A DNA stretch of 64,000 nucleotides from a virus: positions 1-64,000 of IMG/VR virus record IMGVR_UViG_3300027906_000009; one strand, 5' to 3'. Both the position numbers and the translations under genes were made by a program. The notes beneath the pieces were generated by a model that saw only the letters and a program-made list of their open reading frames with translations, made no database searches and was not told the origin of the DNA. Positions 52,201-61,066 of this stretch are shown in pieces (the first letter of the stretch is position 1; every line of letters begins with the position of its first letter).

Positions 52201-55200
52201 AGTGTTTCTGTAATTTATTGTACTGTATACTGAAAATTCCTCTGCTTCTCTATCCAAACCATACTTTCCGGATGTTTCGGGGCCGCCCGGTGGGGAAAAT
52301 CTATTTACGAAAACATGTTCTCTTCTTGTTCTATCTGGTACGAAATGGTTTACTGTGCCTATTATATATTCTGATTTATTAAGAGATCCTGTTAAATTTT
52401 TACCTTCTTGTTCTACTAAATAATTATTATTATTTGTTCTGCCGGCTGTTTGCACTATTTCATAATCTTTGTGATAATTTCCTTGCTTAATTGGGTCTGT
52501 GGAAGCTTTTATGTTGGCCATGCTATAAAGTCTACTAGATTCTATAGGACTATGAAACATGGTACTATACCTATCTGAAGTTTCGATAGTAAGTGAACTG
52601 GTAGTTTCTGATATTTTATATGCTTCGATTCTTTCTAAAGTTTGCCCTATTTTGTTTTTTCTGTGAGGGGGCCTAACATCAAGAAAATCAGGCTTATTTA
52701 TTTTTAGCGAATCTCCCATAAAGTGGTTATTCGTTATTTTTAATTGTGTTTTAAACTTGCTAAAGTCTGTGCCGACTGAAGAACTGTATAAAGAAAAAGG
52801 TAATACAAAGTCTGCATCTGCATTATTATAATCCTGAATGCCAGAAACATTAGTTTTTGATGTATATCTTTCTTTTTGAATTGGTCTCGTGATGTCATCG
52901 CATTGTTTAAACTCATATATATCATCTGATGATATTGTTATATTTGTGTTATTTTGATATATTATCTTGTAGAGATCTTCAACTTTATTGGTGTCTTTAT
53001 TATGCCCTATATTTAAAATCTTCTGCTTTGTAATTGTGTGTTTGTAGGGCCTAACTAGGTTTCTTAAAGCGTACTTTCTAAAATTGTTTCCTGGGTATGA
53101 ATTTGAGATTTTAGTGGTCAATGTATCTTTAATCTCTTTTCTCCCTGTGCTGGTGGGTACCTCTTTTCTATCCTTTTGCCATAAACAATTTTTATTTTCC
53201 TGTTGGTCGTGATGGCCATGCTCCCAATCATATAGCAGTTCATTTATTGACAACATATTAGTTTCAAGTTTTGGTGGCTTAGTATCTATTATCGCGTATT
53301 TATGGTGATATTTATTTCTTTCAAGTGCATGACTTTCAACTACATTGTGCATGCCTGTGTTGTAAATTGTCGATGCGGCCAGTGTATGCTCCACAAGATT
53401 TCCAAACGAGGCGCCTATCCATTTATAATAATTAACAAATTTTTCAAAACTAATCTCATTCTGTACATTTTCAAAATATTTTTCTTTCAAATATTGCAAT
53501 AATTTATAATTTGCTCGATATCTGTTAACTGGTTCACCTATAGCGTTATTAAGCAATTCAACTCCAGAAAAGAAACTTATCATATCTTTAGAAATCACCT
53601 CATACATGCTTTTTTCAAAAGATAGAATATTTGTTTCTGGAGTTAAAGAAAAATCAAATTTATCTACTGGGTTTTCTTTTAACTGTACTTGGTCTAAACC
53701 CTTAATGCTTGCTAATGGAGTATTTTTAATTTGGTTTATGTAATCCACATACACTATATCTGTCAACTTATTGTCAAAACCATGAGATTTAAAATCATAA
53801 TTGGTCGACAGGTCAGAATCATATATTGGAGATGTAATATCTTGTCCGGATGTTTCATCCTCAATAGTGAAATTTGCCGTGTTATTATTAGAAACTTTAC
53901 TAAAATTTATTCTAAAAAGTTTTGTGTTTTCTGATTTTATAGTTTGATCTGTGTTAATTTGTTTTGGTCTTAATTTTTGTCTTCCCCTGTGAGTGAAAGT
54001 CTTACTTCTTAATTGCAATTCTTCGTCTGTTAATTGATCCTTCCAAGCACTAAAATTGAGTATTCTTATATCGGTCTTATCTATAACTGAACCTGTAATG
54101 TTAGTCTTATTTGCTCCAATAAAAATAGTTTTATTCGCAGAGTTAAACAGATTGTAATTTGCCCTAGACAATTCTGATGTCAATGAAAAACTATCCATCA
54201 ATTTATCATCAATATAGTTGTATCCTGAAAATATAATTTCATATTTTTCAGTTCCGTGATCAATGAGTGGGCTGCTTGTCTTCTTTCTTATTCTTAGTGA
54301 TACGTTCCACCTTGAATCATCGTAGACCTTTTTCAGAAATGGTGTCTTCAAATCTTGTGATAAAAATTTACTAGATTTTAAGACAAAACGCGCTTTGGGA
54401 TCTACAAGATTTTGCTTCTCAACAATCACAGTAAAATTGGCATTGTCCGGCGAAGGTGTTACAAAATTATTTTGTACCCCAGATACCTGTTTTATACCGA
54501 AAACACTAGATGTAGATATTTCGTGCTGAGCTTCGACTCTTTTTGCAAAAATAAATGAGCCTTCAAAAGTATACTCGTTTGGCACAGTTGAAGTCGGTAT
54601 AAAACTTGAGTCGCCGGCTGATGTGTAGAATTGGTGTAAATTTGCGGAGCTATTATCTCGAAAATTTATTATTTGAACTCTTTCTGCCTTTTTTTCAGTC
54701 TTATTGTCTTTAAACGGGATTTCACCGCCCACTAGAGAATAAACATCACTAATAACGTCAGTTGAGACGCCGGCTAATTTATATATTGCAGCATACCCAG
54801 CTTCAGTGCCTTTTTTATTGAATATCGCCCTTCGATAATTTTTAATATTTTGATGTATAGTCCTTGCACTGACTTGCGTTGGTTTAGTATATCTAAGGTG
54901 GCCGGAAATTTGCTCCATCTGGTCTAGTAAGGGCTCCTCTTCCTGCAAAATCATTGATGTCATATCTGTGTCAATACCTTCATCCTCTGCTTGTTCTAGC
55001 GGTAGCCTTCCAGTATTCTGGTTTGATAATCCTGTTTGTATATACTCATCAACACAACCTACAAAGTATTTGTCCCCGTAATCTAAATAATTTTCGTCAT
55101 AGGATCCTGTAGTGTTTGTTCCCGCTTGAATCACACCGTCCCAATTGGGGCCTCTAGAGCGAAGAGTAGCATCGAGTTTATTTCTTACTTCATCAAATTG

Positions 55201-56646
55201 CACTGCCATCATTTGCAGGAGTATTTGAAATTCTCGCTTACTTTCACTGTCTTGTTCAACAAAATCCTGGCGCGCCCATTCCGGTATAAATCTTTCTAAA
55301 TTATTATTGTTCAACCTATCGTAAGCTTCTCCAATCTTTCTGGTTTTTGATATTAGTTTTTGAACTGTCTGATCTGAATTTTCTAATATCGGAGTCTGGA
55401 CTTCTGTATTTTTTGTTGCTTGTGATTGATTGATCGCTGATTCTGGTATTAGAGTATTTTCATCATATTCTCTTATTCTTCCTGTTATTTCGTTTCCAGA
55501 ATAATCAAAAACCAAACTATCTTTTTTTGTCTTGCCAATTGGTGGCTTATTGAAATTGTAATATAGGCCCATTCTAGACGTATATTCCTTATTAGAAAAA
55601 TCATTTGCAAACACTTTTTTATCAAAGTAGCGGCCGATTTCTCTATTGTTCCTAAGTCCCTTCCAATATTTGAAGTCGTCCAAAGAACCCGAAAACGAAC
55701 CGGGTGATGAGGTTGCAGTATTATCTTTTCCTATTTTTCCACAAATATAGGATTTTACTTCTGGCATTTCTCCTATTCCAGACTGCGTTACAGTCTGGTT
55801 TATCTGGCCATCTACATAAAGTTTAAATTTTAAATTATTATTTATTTTAATAGCAGAGACAGCATAATGGTGCCACTTGCCATCACCGACACTAGCAGTA
55901 GTAATTGGCTGTACTGGGTCTGCAGGGTCTCCTATTTGAATGTCTGTAGAGCCGGTTGTTGCCGTTGTATATGTGACGCGGAATGGTGAGCCGGCGGAGG
56001 CCGACAAATGAAGCTTAAACTTAGCTTGATTTTCTGGTTGAGTACTTCCTGGTAATGTACCAATATCAAAGACAACTTCTTGTTGTTTTGAAGCATTAAA
56101 CCCATCCTTTTTCATCCAAAACTCTACAGTATTTCCCTTTGAAGGACTTAATAAAACCCCTGGTTCGTCATTGCTAAGTTGTCCCAAGAATTCAATTTGG
56201 GGTATTTTTCCCGCTCCTCCATTAAATTCTATGTACTGTTTGTAATTAAATCTAACGCTGCCGACTGCGCCTGGCCATTTTTGATTGAAAAGAGCAGTAT
56301 CTAGACTTGGTGAGGTCATATACCAATCATAGTGTTCCTCTTGGGTGCCATCAAAGGGATAGTAATTAATTATGTTGTATATTGCATCTACATAATATTG
56401 TTGCGCGCTGCCATAAAACGCAAAAGTAGAAGGATCAAAAGAATTGATTGGTGGTCGAAAAGCATCCATAAAAGATTGTTGCTTTGATATCAGCGAATCT
56501 GATTCTGCCTCATTTGATAATTTATTATTTTTCTGATTTAGGTGGGCCCTATTTGATCTTTTAAAATACTCTTCTTTTCTTTTATCCGCGGCAGTAGCTA
56601 TAGTAATTTCCTGGCTATTTCCGTCTTTGCTGCTAAAATCTGTCAT
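46288..56646 (-). CDS. Giant virion protein (3452 residues) with LamG-like domain
   Basis: The largest gene here, a single uninterrupted frame. Residues about 170-345 form a LamG/concanavalin-type domain: NTVEFWMKKDG, GDGKWHHYAVSAIK, FKLYVDGQ, SGSLDDFKYWKGLRNNREI, typical of carbohydrate-binding or adhesion modules. About residues 2535-2775 hold two tandem copies of the (L)TLTQ...GN module. The last 50 residues (SIYLNGVLQTSG...AISVTYIKE) match the C-terminal module of the 1221-residue fibre-like protein. Between lie long Asn/Ser/Tyr-rich regions without recognisable family. Its ATG overlaps the stop of the 864-residue gene. A host-contact or baseplate-periphery role is inferred from the LamG domain and size. 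Confidence 0.7.
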   Translation of the reverse strand: MTDFSSKDGNSQEITIATAADKRKEEYFKRSNRAHLNQKNNKLSNEAESDSLISKQQSFMDAFRPPINSFDPSTFAFYGSAQQYYVDAIYNIINYYPFDGTQEEHYDWYMTSPSLDTALFNQKWPGAVGSVRFNYKQYIEFNGGAGKIPQIEFLGQLSNDEPGVLLSPSKGNTVEFWMKKDGFNASKQQEVVFDIGTLPGSTQPENQAKFKLHLSASAGSPFRVTYTTATTGSTDIQIGDPADPVQPITTASVGDGKWHHYAVSAIKINNNLKFKLYVDGQINQTVTQSGIGEMPEVKSYICGKIGKDNTATSSPGSFSGSLDDFKYWKGLRNNREIGRYFDKKVFANDFSNKEYTSRMGLYYNFNKPPIGKTKKDSLVFDYSGNEITGRIREYDENTLIPESAINQSQATKNTEVQTPILENSDQTVQKLISKTRKIGEAYDRLNNNNLERFIPEWARQDFVEQDSESKREFQILLQMMAVQFDEVRNKLDATLRSRGPNWDGVIQAGTNTTGSYDENYLDYGDKYFVGCVDEYIQTGLSNQNTGRLPLEQAEDEGIDTDMTSMILQEEEPLLDQMEQISGHLRYTKPTQVSARTIHQNIKNYRRAIFNKKGTEAGYAAIYKLAGVSTDVISDVYSLVGGEIPFKDNKTEKKAERVQIINFRDNSSANLHQFYTSAGDSSFIPTSTVPNEYTFEGSFIFAKRVEAQHEISTSSVFGIKQVSGVQNNFVTPSPDNANFTVIVEKQNLVDPKARFVLKSSKFLSQDLKTPFLKKVYDDSRWNVSLRIRKKTSSPLIDHGTEKYEIIFSGYNYIDDKLMDSFSLTSELSRANYNLFNSANKTIFIGANKTNITGSVIDKTDIRILNFSAWKDQLTDEELQLRSKTFTHRGRQKLRPKQINTDQTIKSENTKLFRINFSKVSNNNTANFTIEDETSGQDITSPIYDSDLSTNYDFKSHGFDNKLTDIVYVDYINQIKNTPLASIKGLDQVQLKENPVDKFDFSLTPETNILSFEKSMYEVISKDMISFFSGVELLNNAIGEPVNRYRANYKLLQYLKEKYFENVQNEISFEKFVNYYKWIGASFGNLVEHTLAASTIYNTGMHNVVESHALERNKYHHKYAIIDTKPPKLETNMLSINELLYDWEHGHHDQQENKNCLWQKDRKEVPTSTGRKEIKDTLTTKISNSYPGNNFRKYALRNLVRPYKHTITKQKILNIGHNKDTNKVEDLYKIIYQNNTNITISSDDIYEFKQCDDITRPIQKERYTSKTNVSGIQDYNNADADFVLPFSLYSSSVGTDFSKFKTQLKITNNHFMGDSLKINKPDFLDVRPPHRKNKIGQTLERIEAYKISETTSSLTIETSDRYSTMFHSPIESSRLYSMANIKASTDPIKQGNYHKDYEIVQTAGRTNNNNYLVEQEGKNLTGSLNKSEYIIGTVNHFVPDRTRREHVFVNRFSPPGGPETSGKYGLDREAEEFSVYSTINYRNTLVRGVLNNLSSEYSERFGYRSGSTTQASIHKTNRNYRRFMSGPLSPSMTGDIYYKPDNLFVQHEIPQTDIGYLWITASALLPLNFTRLNGNSGHQHTYEHAAGIKSESSITFLASSELGAGTFGGATQIYGAEDASFTAGTFTPVDFVNLNTIVLEPLSINTNTLGTDQIFTGTKQDFVNNLINPDTMHRGNPENSIRTASGFFGDASTLNSIILNRQGPYGWPSWKQIRGSQHAISRAHKKNNIFSAVFTSKVPFTSHRQGYQFDYSRTEEDNRTFAKPRSITNFKEVMATSKYKPLSLSIHTYESGQLFGFLGDNQARNLNQRQLESMWNFDQFFHEIVLEAYRASSRENIQLMPSFTLSLPLQNNITGFANQEMSDLIRFEEEPFLDHENLKILNNTIGRLDLIRGQYNKTELNYLETIYPREINTYTKNARTREKFKFFGWDSKLANRSLALTGNLNYSDYLVSQSAYDQKLFLQPTQIINHKEFQKDYFGTYEMVDLMSHKMTYNPFASENSRSMIKTSKWVLDSRSDFSTKPISITSSFFNDGTQFSNNRDQATRNEGILQNDYSIFPLGNNFLRGAPPFAPIYNRRIPQIFGSDEFLAGESLWEATSSNKIGPFYDSYDKYAEEIRLVGQNYSIIPEFTISKYIEDIYASSDLDNPTITDDFLHLTGAIYHSSSGDISIGTQFFKTYSTSDFMKYFQPFQENLDNQNVDLFAGKLTLKCSAAKRFLPYRGMYPAERAVQVSEIFHRNYLKSGSYNASYISNTQITEGTALALLDLKIENTKSKVSKPLLAPGVLFNSIKSGLAVDYPLFSSTDGAFENYLVNSKVYIPIGNFDGASLGSSVCYTGSLINNTVDSGIPRLKGETSRRVNFDDLLYPERLYNQIVPDNEPHPSASIFYGTREYLKVNEYPPTFGTLNRQKTITNNAINFSSTYQGFVNSMLPYKSAIGNFASETVKFFLEDEKLQTAISQPVSPLLNNGVVYKMRVYITNNDVVMYDRHSAFGPPVDESTPEIATYTPETTTVPGTPASGSLDMSVPSSLSGNDPDWRNALNNNTVTLQSTNSQTKTYKFVLDTAAVAATATIEIATAVSKASDLNGATFTLKDAQSSPTEKTYIFVHDTFSTSGQTDSSGRVKIQVFGMSTGMHSVIAQAETVIESTNGHNNTINVSNDGSRKLTLTQATAGTAGNNAIATNFSAGLSIAGFSNGTSGTTFGTGNTDSSGNILVALGSYSSGNTPDQIGTSLATAIGHANGHQNLITANYSTSTDIITLTQVESGDAGNTTISGTGGQFGTTDSTNRKTGFAGGASVLPSKVDFLTETKAATSGSHGFLPYVPPYLDPNTDPYAEISFTPSETRRYTIPEIINGMSVTYTNMQSPNNASTNTNFKESMVVSASLNLTRYVSLAADNYNFQGSPGKTTSSQQDGPANYRWVIHPRWETPVMDFSNNKVSALNLTTNQVDQVSGSPWKTRNQTNYYQEFNSSSTPYLTASRGMWHQYGEKLPTNEGKGYYLTILGARDDGKTSVGDLASAVGFVRDTYNYAYSVPQEANPSRKYKLGRLASKKRVCEAVVAIPYYLEDECELRFFDMDPSSLAESRNYNSFKKQQFLDALRLSSNDQETELVEESYESFYENPGILAQENIAYQLRMMDKYVFPPQFDFIKNDDVDPFVSYIFQFKAEIGQEDLSHLWQNLYPESGKSISVAQHSRVLQSEIDTDVEYISSIVLPDVDNLFKGKGSIYKNPELFLEKEVRWLVFKVKYRAESDYVNVIKDSISKNREDILDLSGAQELGGKTVQSTIRRDREIFSKYSYNWPYDFFSIIEMIKIDSKVDYFSRDIQEAPEPIAPQFELSLLDDIQNKIKLSPKALDNIQTGQSEVDATKFLALDNMIFRHQMKASGAAAPSGNAITVNPGTGFRIKSGTESIYLNGVLQTSGTGNDYTISGNTVTFVDSIGTSDAISVTYIKEKES

Positions 56647-59240
56647 TATTCCACTCTAAACCTAAATTTTTCATTTAAAATTGATTTTTGATCGCCATGA
56701 ATACAACAAAAAGAGATTTCATAAAGGTACCTTTGTTGTAAATAACTAGTGTCTAAAAGAAAGTTACAACCCCGTTCGTTATACCCAAGTCCAGAAAAAT
56801 TTACTGCACTCCCGGTTGAAAATGGCACAATCACTAAATCATCTGCAACTCTTTTTATTTGGTAATATACGTTATCGAAATAATCAGGTGATGCATATCC
56901 TGTTACTTTTGAATATACATTAGGATTACTTAGTTTATTTTTTATAGTTACATTTAATTGAGACTTTTCTCCTGATTTGTAGCTTGGTTTCAAATTTTGT
57001 ATAGATGCAATCTTGTCTATATTCACGCTTTCGCCAGAATATATATCTCTATATGATTTAACCTTAACAGGAGAATTACCACCAAAACCTCTTATATTGC
57101 CGGTATTCGAATCTAATGCTTTGGAATTACTTCCTGTTGGTATAGTCCATTTCTCATACAATGTGTCTTGAGCTATATTGTTTGATATGATGAAAGATGC
57201 TTTATAGACTCCCGTCGATTGTTTAACGCAAGTGACGTCAACTCCTGAAACTGCTTCTGAAGAGTTTCCTCTAAAATTTCTTTTTATTATTTGCAAGTCT
57301 AAGGCCGCTTTAGGAAGAGGCCATTTTACGTCAGGATCCGAATCAAATACTGATCCACTTAGTGGTAAAGATTTTAAATAAGTTATAATGTCACCACCAT
57401 TAGTGGGATCTGTTTTAGTGGTTAATGTGTCGTGTGTGTTCGATGCATTGAAAGATCCAAAATCGCCAAAGAATTTTGGAGGCTGCAGTGATGTAGTTAT
57501 GGGATTTCCCGATGCATCTGCAGTTCGGTGTAACGTAACAGAAGAATTCCAGCCATGATTGTTACCCCCTACAACTCGAGTATAAATTCTGATTTTATTG
57601 AAGCCATAATTGATTGCCCGGAAAAGATTCGAGAACCCTGGATGTCTGTTCATTGTCTCAACTAAACTTTCCGCCGTCTTAACAATATTTTCCATACCAT
57701 CAGGAGAATATGCCGGATATGCCTGGGGGTGTCGTTGGATATGCCTCATTGCTCTTGCTCTACTTGCAAAGTTACGCTGTTTCAAGCCGATGGGATAAAA
57801 ATAAAAAGAAGTAGTTTCCAGCGTTAAGGGATTATAGTAAGATACTATGACTATACCAGAACCAGTATTTTGACTATTACCTCCAGTTGCCTGATCGTAT
57901 GCTGATGTCTCTAAAAGAGTTAGCATCTCGAATTCAGCATAAGCATTTTTTAAATCATCAGCCTCACTGTTGGATGTTGTATATACCGTATTATCTAGTA
58001 CTATTGAGACGTGTTCTGACAAGCCTTTATCTGTCGTCAATGCAAATTTTGGAATTGATGGTAGGTCCACTAGTTTCCCATTTATATAATTGTGATAGTA
58101 AAGGTTGTTTGTGTTTTGTGCATTTGTAAGCTTAGGGTCAGCAGTAACAAGTTTTCCTCTATCATCAGTAATCCTAGAATCCCACTGTGCCTCTATTACG
58201 GGCCTCTGGAAATAATATTCCGATTCTCTTGCCGAAAACTTCTTTGTGAAATATGATTTTTTTAAACTTCCGTCTTCGAAAGATCCAGAAAGCTTAATTA
58301 AAAAGCCATTGTTTTGAATCCCTGCGCCGCCTGAAAAGTTAACAACAACAGATGCCATATTTTTTGTTATTGTCGTGTTTCCGTAATACCCTTTATGCTT
58401 CTGGGTTATATTTACCTTTAATGGGTCGCTTCCATCAATTGCTCCGGAAAATATAGTGTTGAATGCTGAACTATCGAATAAACCTTTAAATTTTCCCACC
58501 ACTGTTGATATATTGTTACTACTAACATCTAACAAATGTGTTTTGTCAGTTGATCCAGAAGTGTTAGCAGTTTGTACTATTCTGTAGTCGCCATTAGTGG
58601 CGCGGAATTTCAGTGTTTCACCAACGGGTGGCACGGTACCAAATTTTACAGATCCGGATGCTGCAGAAAAATAAGAGCTTTCTTGTGATTTGATATACTC
58701 TTCAATTATTGGCGTCACATTGATGCTCAAATCTTCTAAACCGGTATCGAAAGTTTGATTAAATTCTACTGGAATTGTAGCGCTATTCATCTCTTGTTTT
58801 ATAGGTATCGATGCGCCTTCGGTCGCCCAAGAGAGGCCGGTATCTCTATATTGCCAGTTACAAGTGTCCAAGTCCGAAAACTCTTCCATATCTAAGCCTA
58901 ATCCCTCCCTCCAAGATTCAAGAATCGGAATGGCTGAAATGGTAAAATTTTTAGGTATTGTATTCCCATGTTTTACATTAAACAAATTTAAATTAAATTG
59001 AACTGAAGATGATGCTGGTATCAAGTTTGAGGTTCTATTTGCGGTTATTTCAGTTATAGGAAATTGTACTAAAATTCTGGTTTTTTCTATTGATGAAGTA
59101 GTGGCTTGACCATAGACAGAATAAATTTCTAGAACGTCAGATGCGCCCATGTTCGATAATTTACCAGTCTGGGACATACCGCTTTTGAATGCTGTTGTGA
59201 TAGTGTTATCTTTATTTGCTGTGTATCTTTTTATGGCCAT
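56646..59240 (-). CDS. Virion protein with DNRLRE-like start and (I)TQ...GNT module
   Basis: An 864-residue protein. The N-terminus AIKRYTANKDNTITTAFKSG, SNMGASDVLEIYSVYG and KTRILVQFPI resembles DNRLRE-type beta-sandwich domains (a-D-N-t-I, N-x-G, L-x-V, R-x-L-v-x-F). Near residues 225-315 sits the shared module with VNITQKHKGYYGNTTITKNM. The region near residue 500 (MRHIQRHPQAYPAYSPDGME) is helical; the C-terminal part is beta-rich with Ig-like features (KSYRDIYSGESVNI, SQLNVTIKNKLS). It is coupled by TAATG junctions to the gp6-like gene before and the giant gene after. Structural, probably on the baseplate. Confidence 0.65.
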   Translation of the reverse strand: MAIKRYTANKDNTITTAFKSGMSQTGKLSNMGASDVLEIYSVYGQATTSSIEKTRILVQFPITEITANRTSNLIPASSSVQFNLNLFNVKHGNTIPKNFTISAIPILESWREGLGLDMEEFSDLDTCNWQYRDTGLSWATEGASIPIKQEMNSATIPVEFNQTFDTGLEDLSINVTPIIEEYIKSQESSYFSAASGSVKFGTVPPVGETLKFRATNGDYRIVQTANTSGSTDKTHLLDVSSNNISTVVGKFKGLFDSSAFNTIFSGAIDGSDPLKVNITQKHKGYYGNTTITKNMASVVVNFSGGAGIQNNGFLIKLSGSFEDGSLKKSYFTKKFSARESEYYFQRPVIEAQWDSRITDDRGKLVTADPKLTNAQNTNNLYYHNYINGKLVDLPSIPKFALTTDKGLSEHVSIVLDNTVYTTSNSEADDLKNAYAEFEMLTLLETSAYDQATGGNSQNTGSGIVIVSYYNPLTLETTSFYFYPIGLKQRNFASRARAMRHIQRHPQAYPAYSPDGMENIVKTAESLVETMNRHPGFSNLFRAINYGFNKIRIYTRVVGGNNHGWNSSVTLHRTADASGNPITTSLQPPKFFGDFGSFNASNTHDTLTTKTDPTNGGDIITYLKSLPLSGSVFDSDPDVKWPLPKAALDLQIIKRNFRGNSSEAVSGVDVTCVKQSTGVYKASFIISNNIAQDTLYEKWTIPTGSNSKALDSNTGNIRGFGGNSPVKVKSYRDIYSGESVNIDKIASIQNLKPSYKSGEKSQLNVTIKNKLSNPNVYSKVTGYASPDYFDNVYYQIKRVADDLVIVPFSTGSAVNFSGLGYNERGCNFLLDTSYLQQRYLYEISFCCIHGDQKSILNEKFRFRVE

Positions 59241-61066
59241 TAGAATATTTTCCCTGTAATGTCTTGTATATTTTTAACTTCCCAAATATAATTTTCAGGC
59301 ATGAAAATTTCTGATCCATCTGGCAAGGTATTTCCAGGGATGTCCCAAGATGTGTCTGAATAACCTTCTCCTGTTTTTACAATAATTTTTATTCTATTGA
59401 TATTTTCAATTTTAGGAGATGTTATTTCATTTAGTTTTTGTGTTATCCTACCTATTGAAAATGGAGTTCCTATTGTGGGAGGATCTAATTGTAATTTTTC
59501 GTAAAGCTTTTCTTTTATTATGGACAAAGCTGTGTTTTTATTCTCTAAGCGAGACAACTTTAAATCAAGCTCAATCCCTAAATTTAAGATGCTGGCATCA
59601 TATATATCATATTCATCATGAATCATTTTAACCCTGTTTAAATATGTTCGGACATTCGATCTGAGTGCGGAGCCTGCAGGAGCTAGTGTACCATCTGAAG
59701 TTTCCGAAACTAAATAAATATTTATTCTCTTTCTCAGCCCAGCGAGATTTTGTGTAACATTTACTTTCTTTATCTTACCATATTTTTCAGGCATTCTATA
59801 TATTTGCGCTTTTAAGTCACGGTGAGTGACCGCTCTACCTTGAGAGCCTCTCGAAGCTCTTAGGATTTGCGAGATCTCTTGAGTTGAACCAAAAGATACA
59901 TGGCCGCTAAAAGGCTCCGGATTATTACAAGATATATTGTTTTTAATTTCACTCATCAAAGAATCTGATAATGTATTTTTATCAAATTCTACTATTGCTG
60001 CAGTTACAGTATTTATAGTCCCTGCTGAAGCTCCAGTATTCACCCCATCGTTTGACCTATAAGTTATTGTAAGAGTTGTATCTTGAGGCGCTATACCAAA
60101 AGATTCGGAATCTGAAAACATTTCCGGTATAGTATCAACTTCCTCTGCAGCTATATTCCCCCTTGATTGTACAACGTTTGCTGAGGGTTCTGCTGGGATA
60201 TCTGAGTTGTCCTGCCCTACCATCAATTGTTTATCTGAACCCTTGCCAAATAACATGTAGAATCTGCCACTCTCTTTTATTATCTGAAATCTTCTTGGGA
60301 CCTGTTTTGTTGTATATGTTGACATGCCTTGAGAATATTCTTGTGCATTTCGTGGTTTGGTCTCTACCTCTATTGTGTCTAGCAGTAAATTTGCTACTTG
60401 AAAATATTCGCGGCCGCGGCTGTCGATACAACTAATGATTTCAGAAAAAGATTGGTCCGATATTAATATTTTTGAAAAGTGTGGCGTCTCTTGTTTTCCC
60501 ACATCTACTGAAAAACTTCTTCTTTGGCCAAGTTTTGCAAGTTTTGTAATCTTTGCCAACTTCATCGCGGATGTGGATCCATCTACACTATACTGTGAAT
60601 TTATAATTTCCATTGTATTTGGGTGAAAATATGCTGATTCCGCCAACTCCACTACTTGACCTTCTGCGCCGGAAAAAAGACTTTCAGCCTCAATTTCAAA
60701 AGCGGCATCTATATCGGGGGCACCTAATGCATCTTGTGGGTATGGTGCAATTATATCTAAAAACCCATATAAAACTGGTTGGGCTCCGAGGATCCAGCCG
60801 TCGTTAAGAGCTAGTTGGTCTAGAGAATCTTGGCCTCTTGCTGTATTGACATGGCACTCATTGGCCACAAAATGAGCATAAAAGTTTAATTGCTCGCCCA
60901 TCATGGCCATTAAGTCAAACATCAATGCGCCAAAACTAGAGTCACTAAAATCCCTATAAGTATCAGGATATCTTGTTTTTGCTCTGTTTATTAAATCCGA
61001 CCTTATCTCATCAAAAGTAACATTTGTGTAATCAGTCGTGTTACCACTTCTTCTATTTTCTGACAT
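59240..61066 (-). CDS. Baseplate wedge protein, gp6-like (baseplate J family)
   Basis: A 608-residue protein. The N-terminal RSDLINRAKTRYPDTYRDFS, DSSFGALMFDLMAMMGEQLN, FYAHFVANECHVNTARGQDS, LDQLALNDGW is the hallmark of T4 gp6 and baseplate J proteins. The middle is beta-rich; the C-terminal third has VSFGSTQEISQILRASRG, AQIYRMPEKYGKIKKVNVTQ and an ILNLGIELDLK strand followed by helices, as in J proteins. gp6 dimers form the inner ring of the baseplate with gp7, gp53 and gp25. T4 gp6 has 660 residues. It follows the gp25-like gene directly, overlapping by one base. Confidence 0.9.
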   Translation of the reverse strand: MSENRRSGNTTDYTNVTFDEIRSDLINRAKTRYPDTYRDFSDSSFGALMFDLMAMMGEQLNFYAHFVANECHVNTARGQDSLDQLALNDGWILGAQPVLYGFLDIIAPYPQDALGAPDIDAAFEIEAESLFSGAEGQVVELAESAYFHPNTMEIINSQYSVDGSTSAMKLAKITKLAKLGQRRSFSVDVGKQETPHFSKILISDQSFSEIISCIDSRGREYFQVANLLLDTIEVETKPRNAQEYSQGMSTYTTKQVPRRFQIIKESGRFYMLFGKGSDKQLMVGQDNSDIPAEPSANVVQSRGNIAAEEVDTIPEMFSDSESFGIAPQDTTLTITYRSNDGVNTGASAGTINTVTAAIVEFDKNTLSDSLMSEIKNNISCNNPEPFSGHVSFGSTQEISQILRASRGSQGRAVTHRDLKAQIYRMPEKYGKIKKVNVTQNLAGLRKRINIYLVSETSDGTLAPAGSALRSNVRTYLNRVKMIHDEYDIYDASILNLGIELDLKLSRLENKNTALSIIKEKLYEKLQLDPPTIGTPFSIGRITQKLNEITSPKIENINRIKIIVKTGEGYSDTSWDIPGNTLPDGSEIFMPENYIWEVKNIQDITGKIF

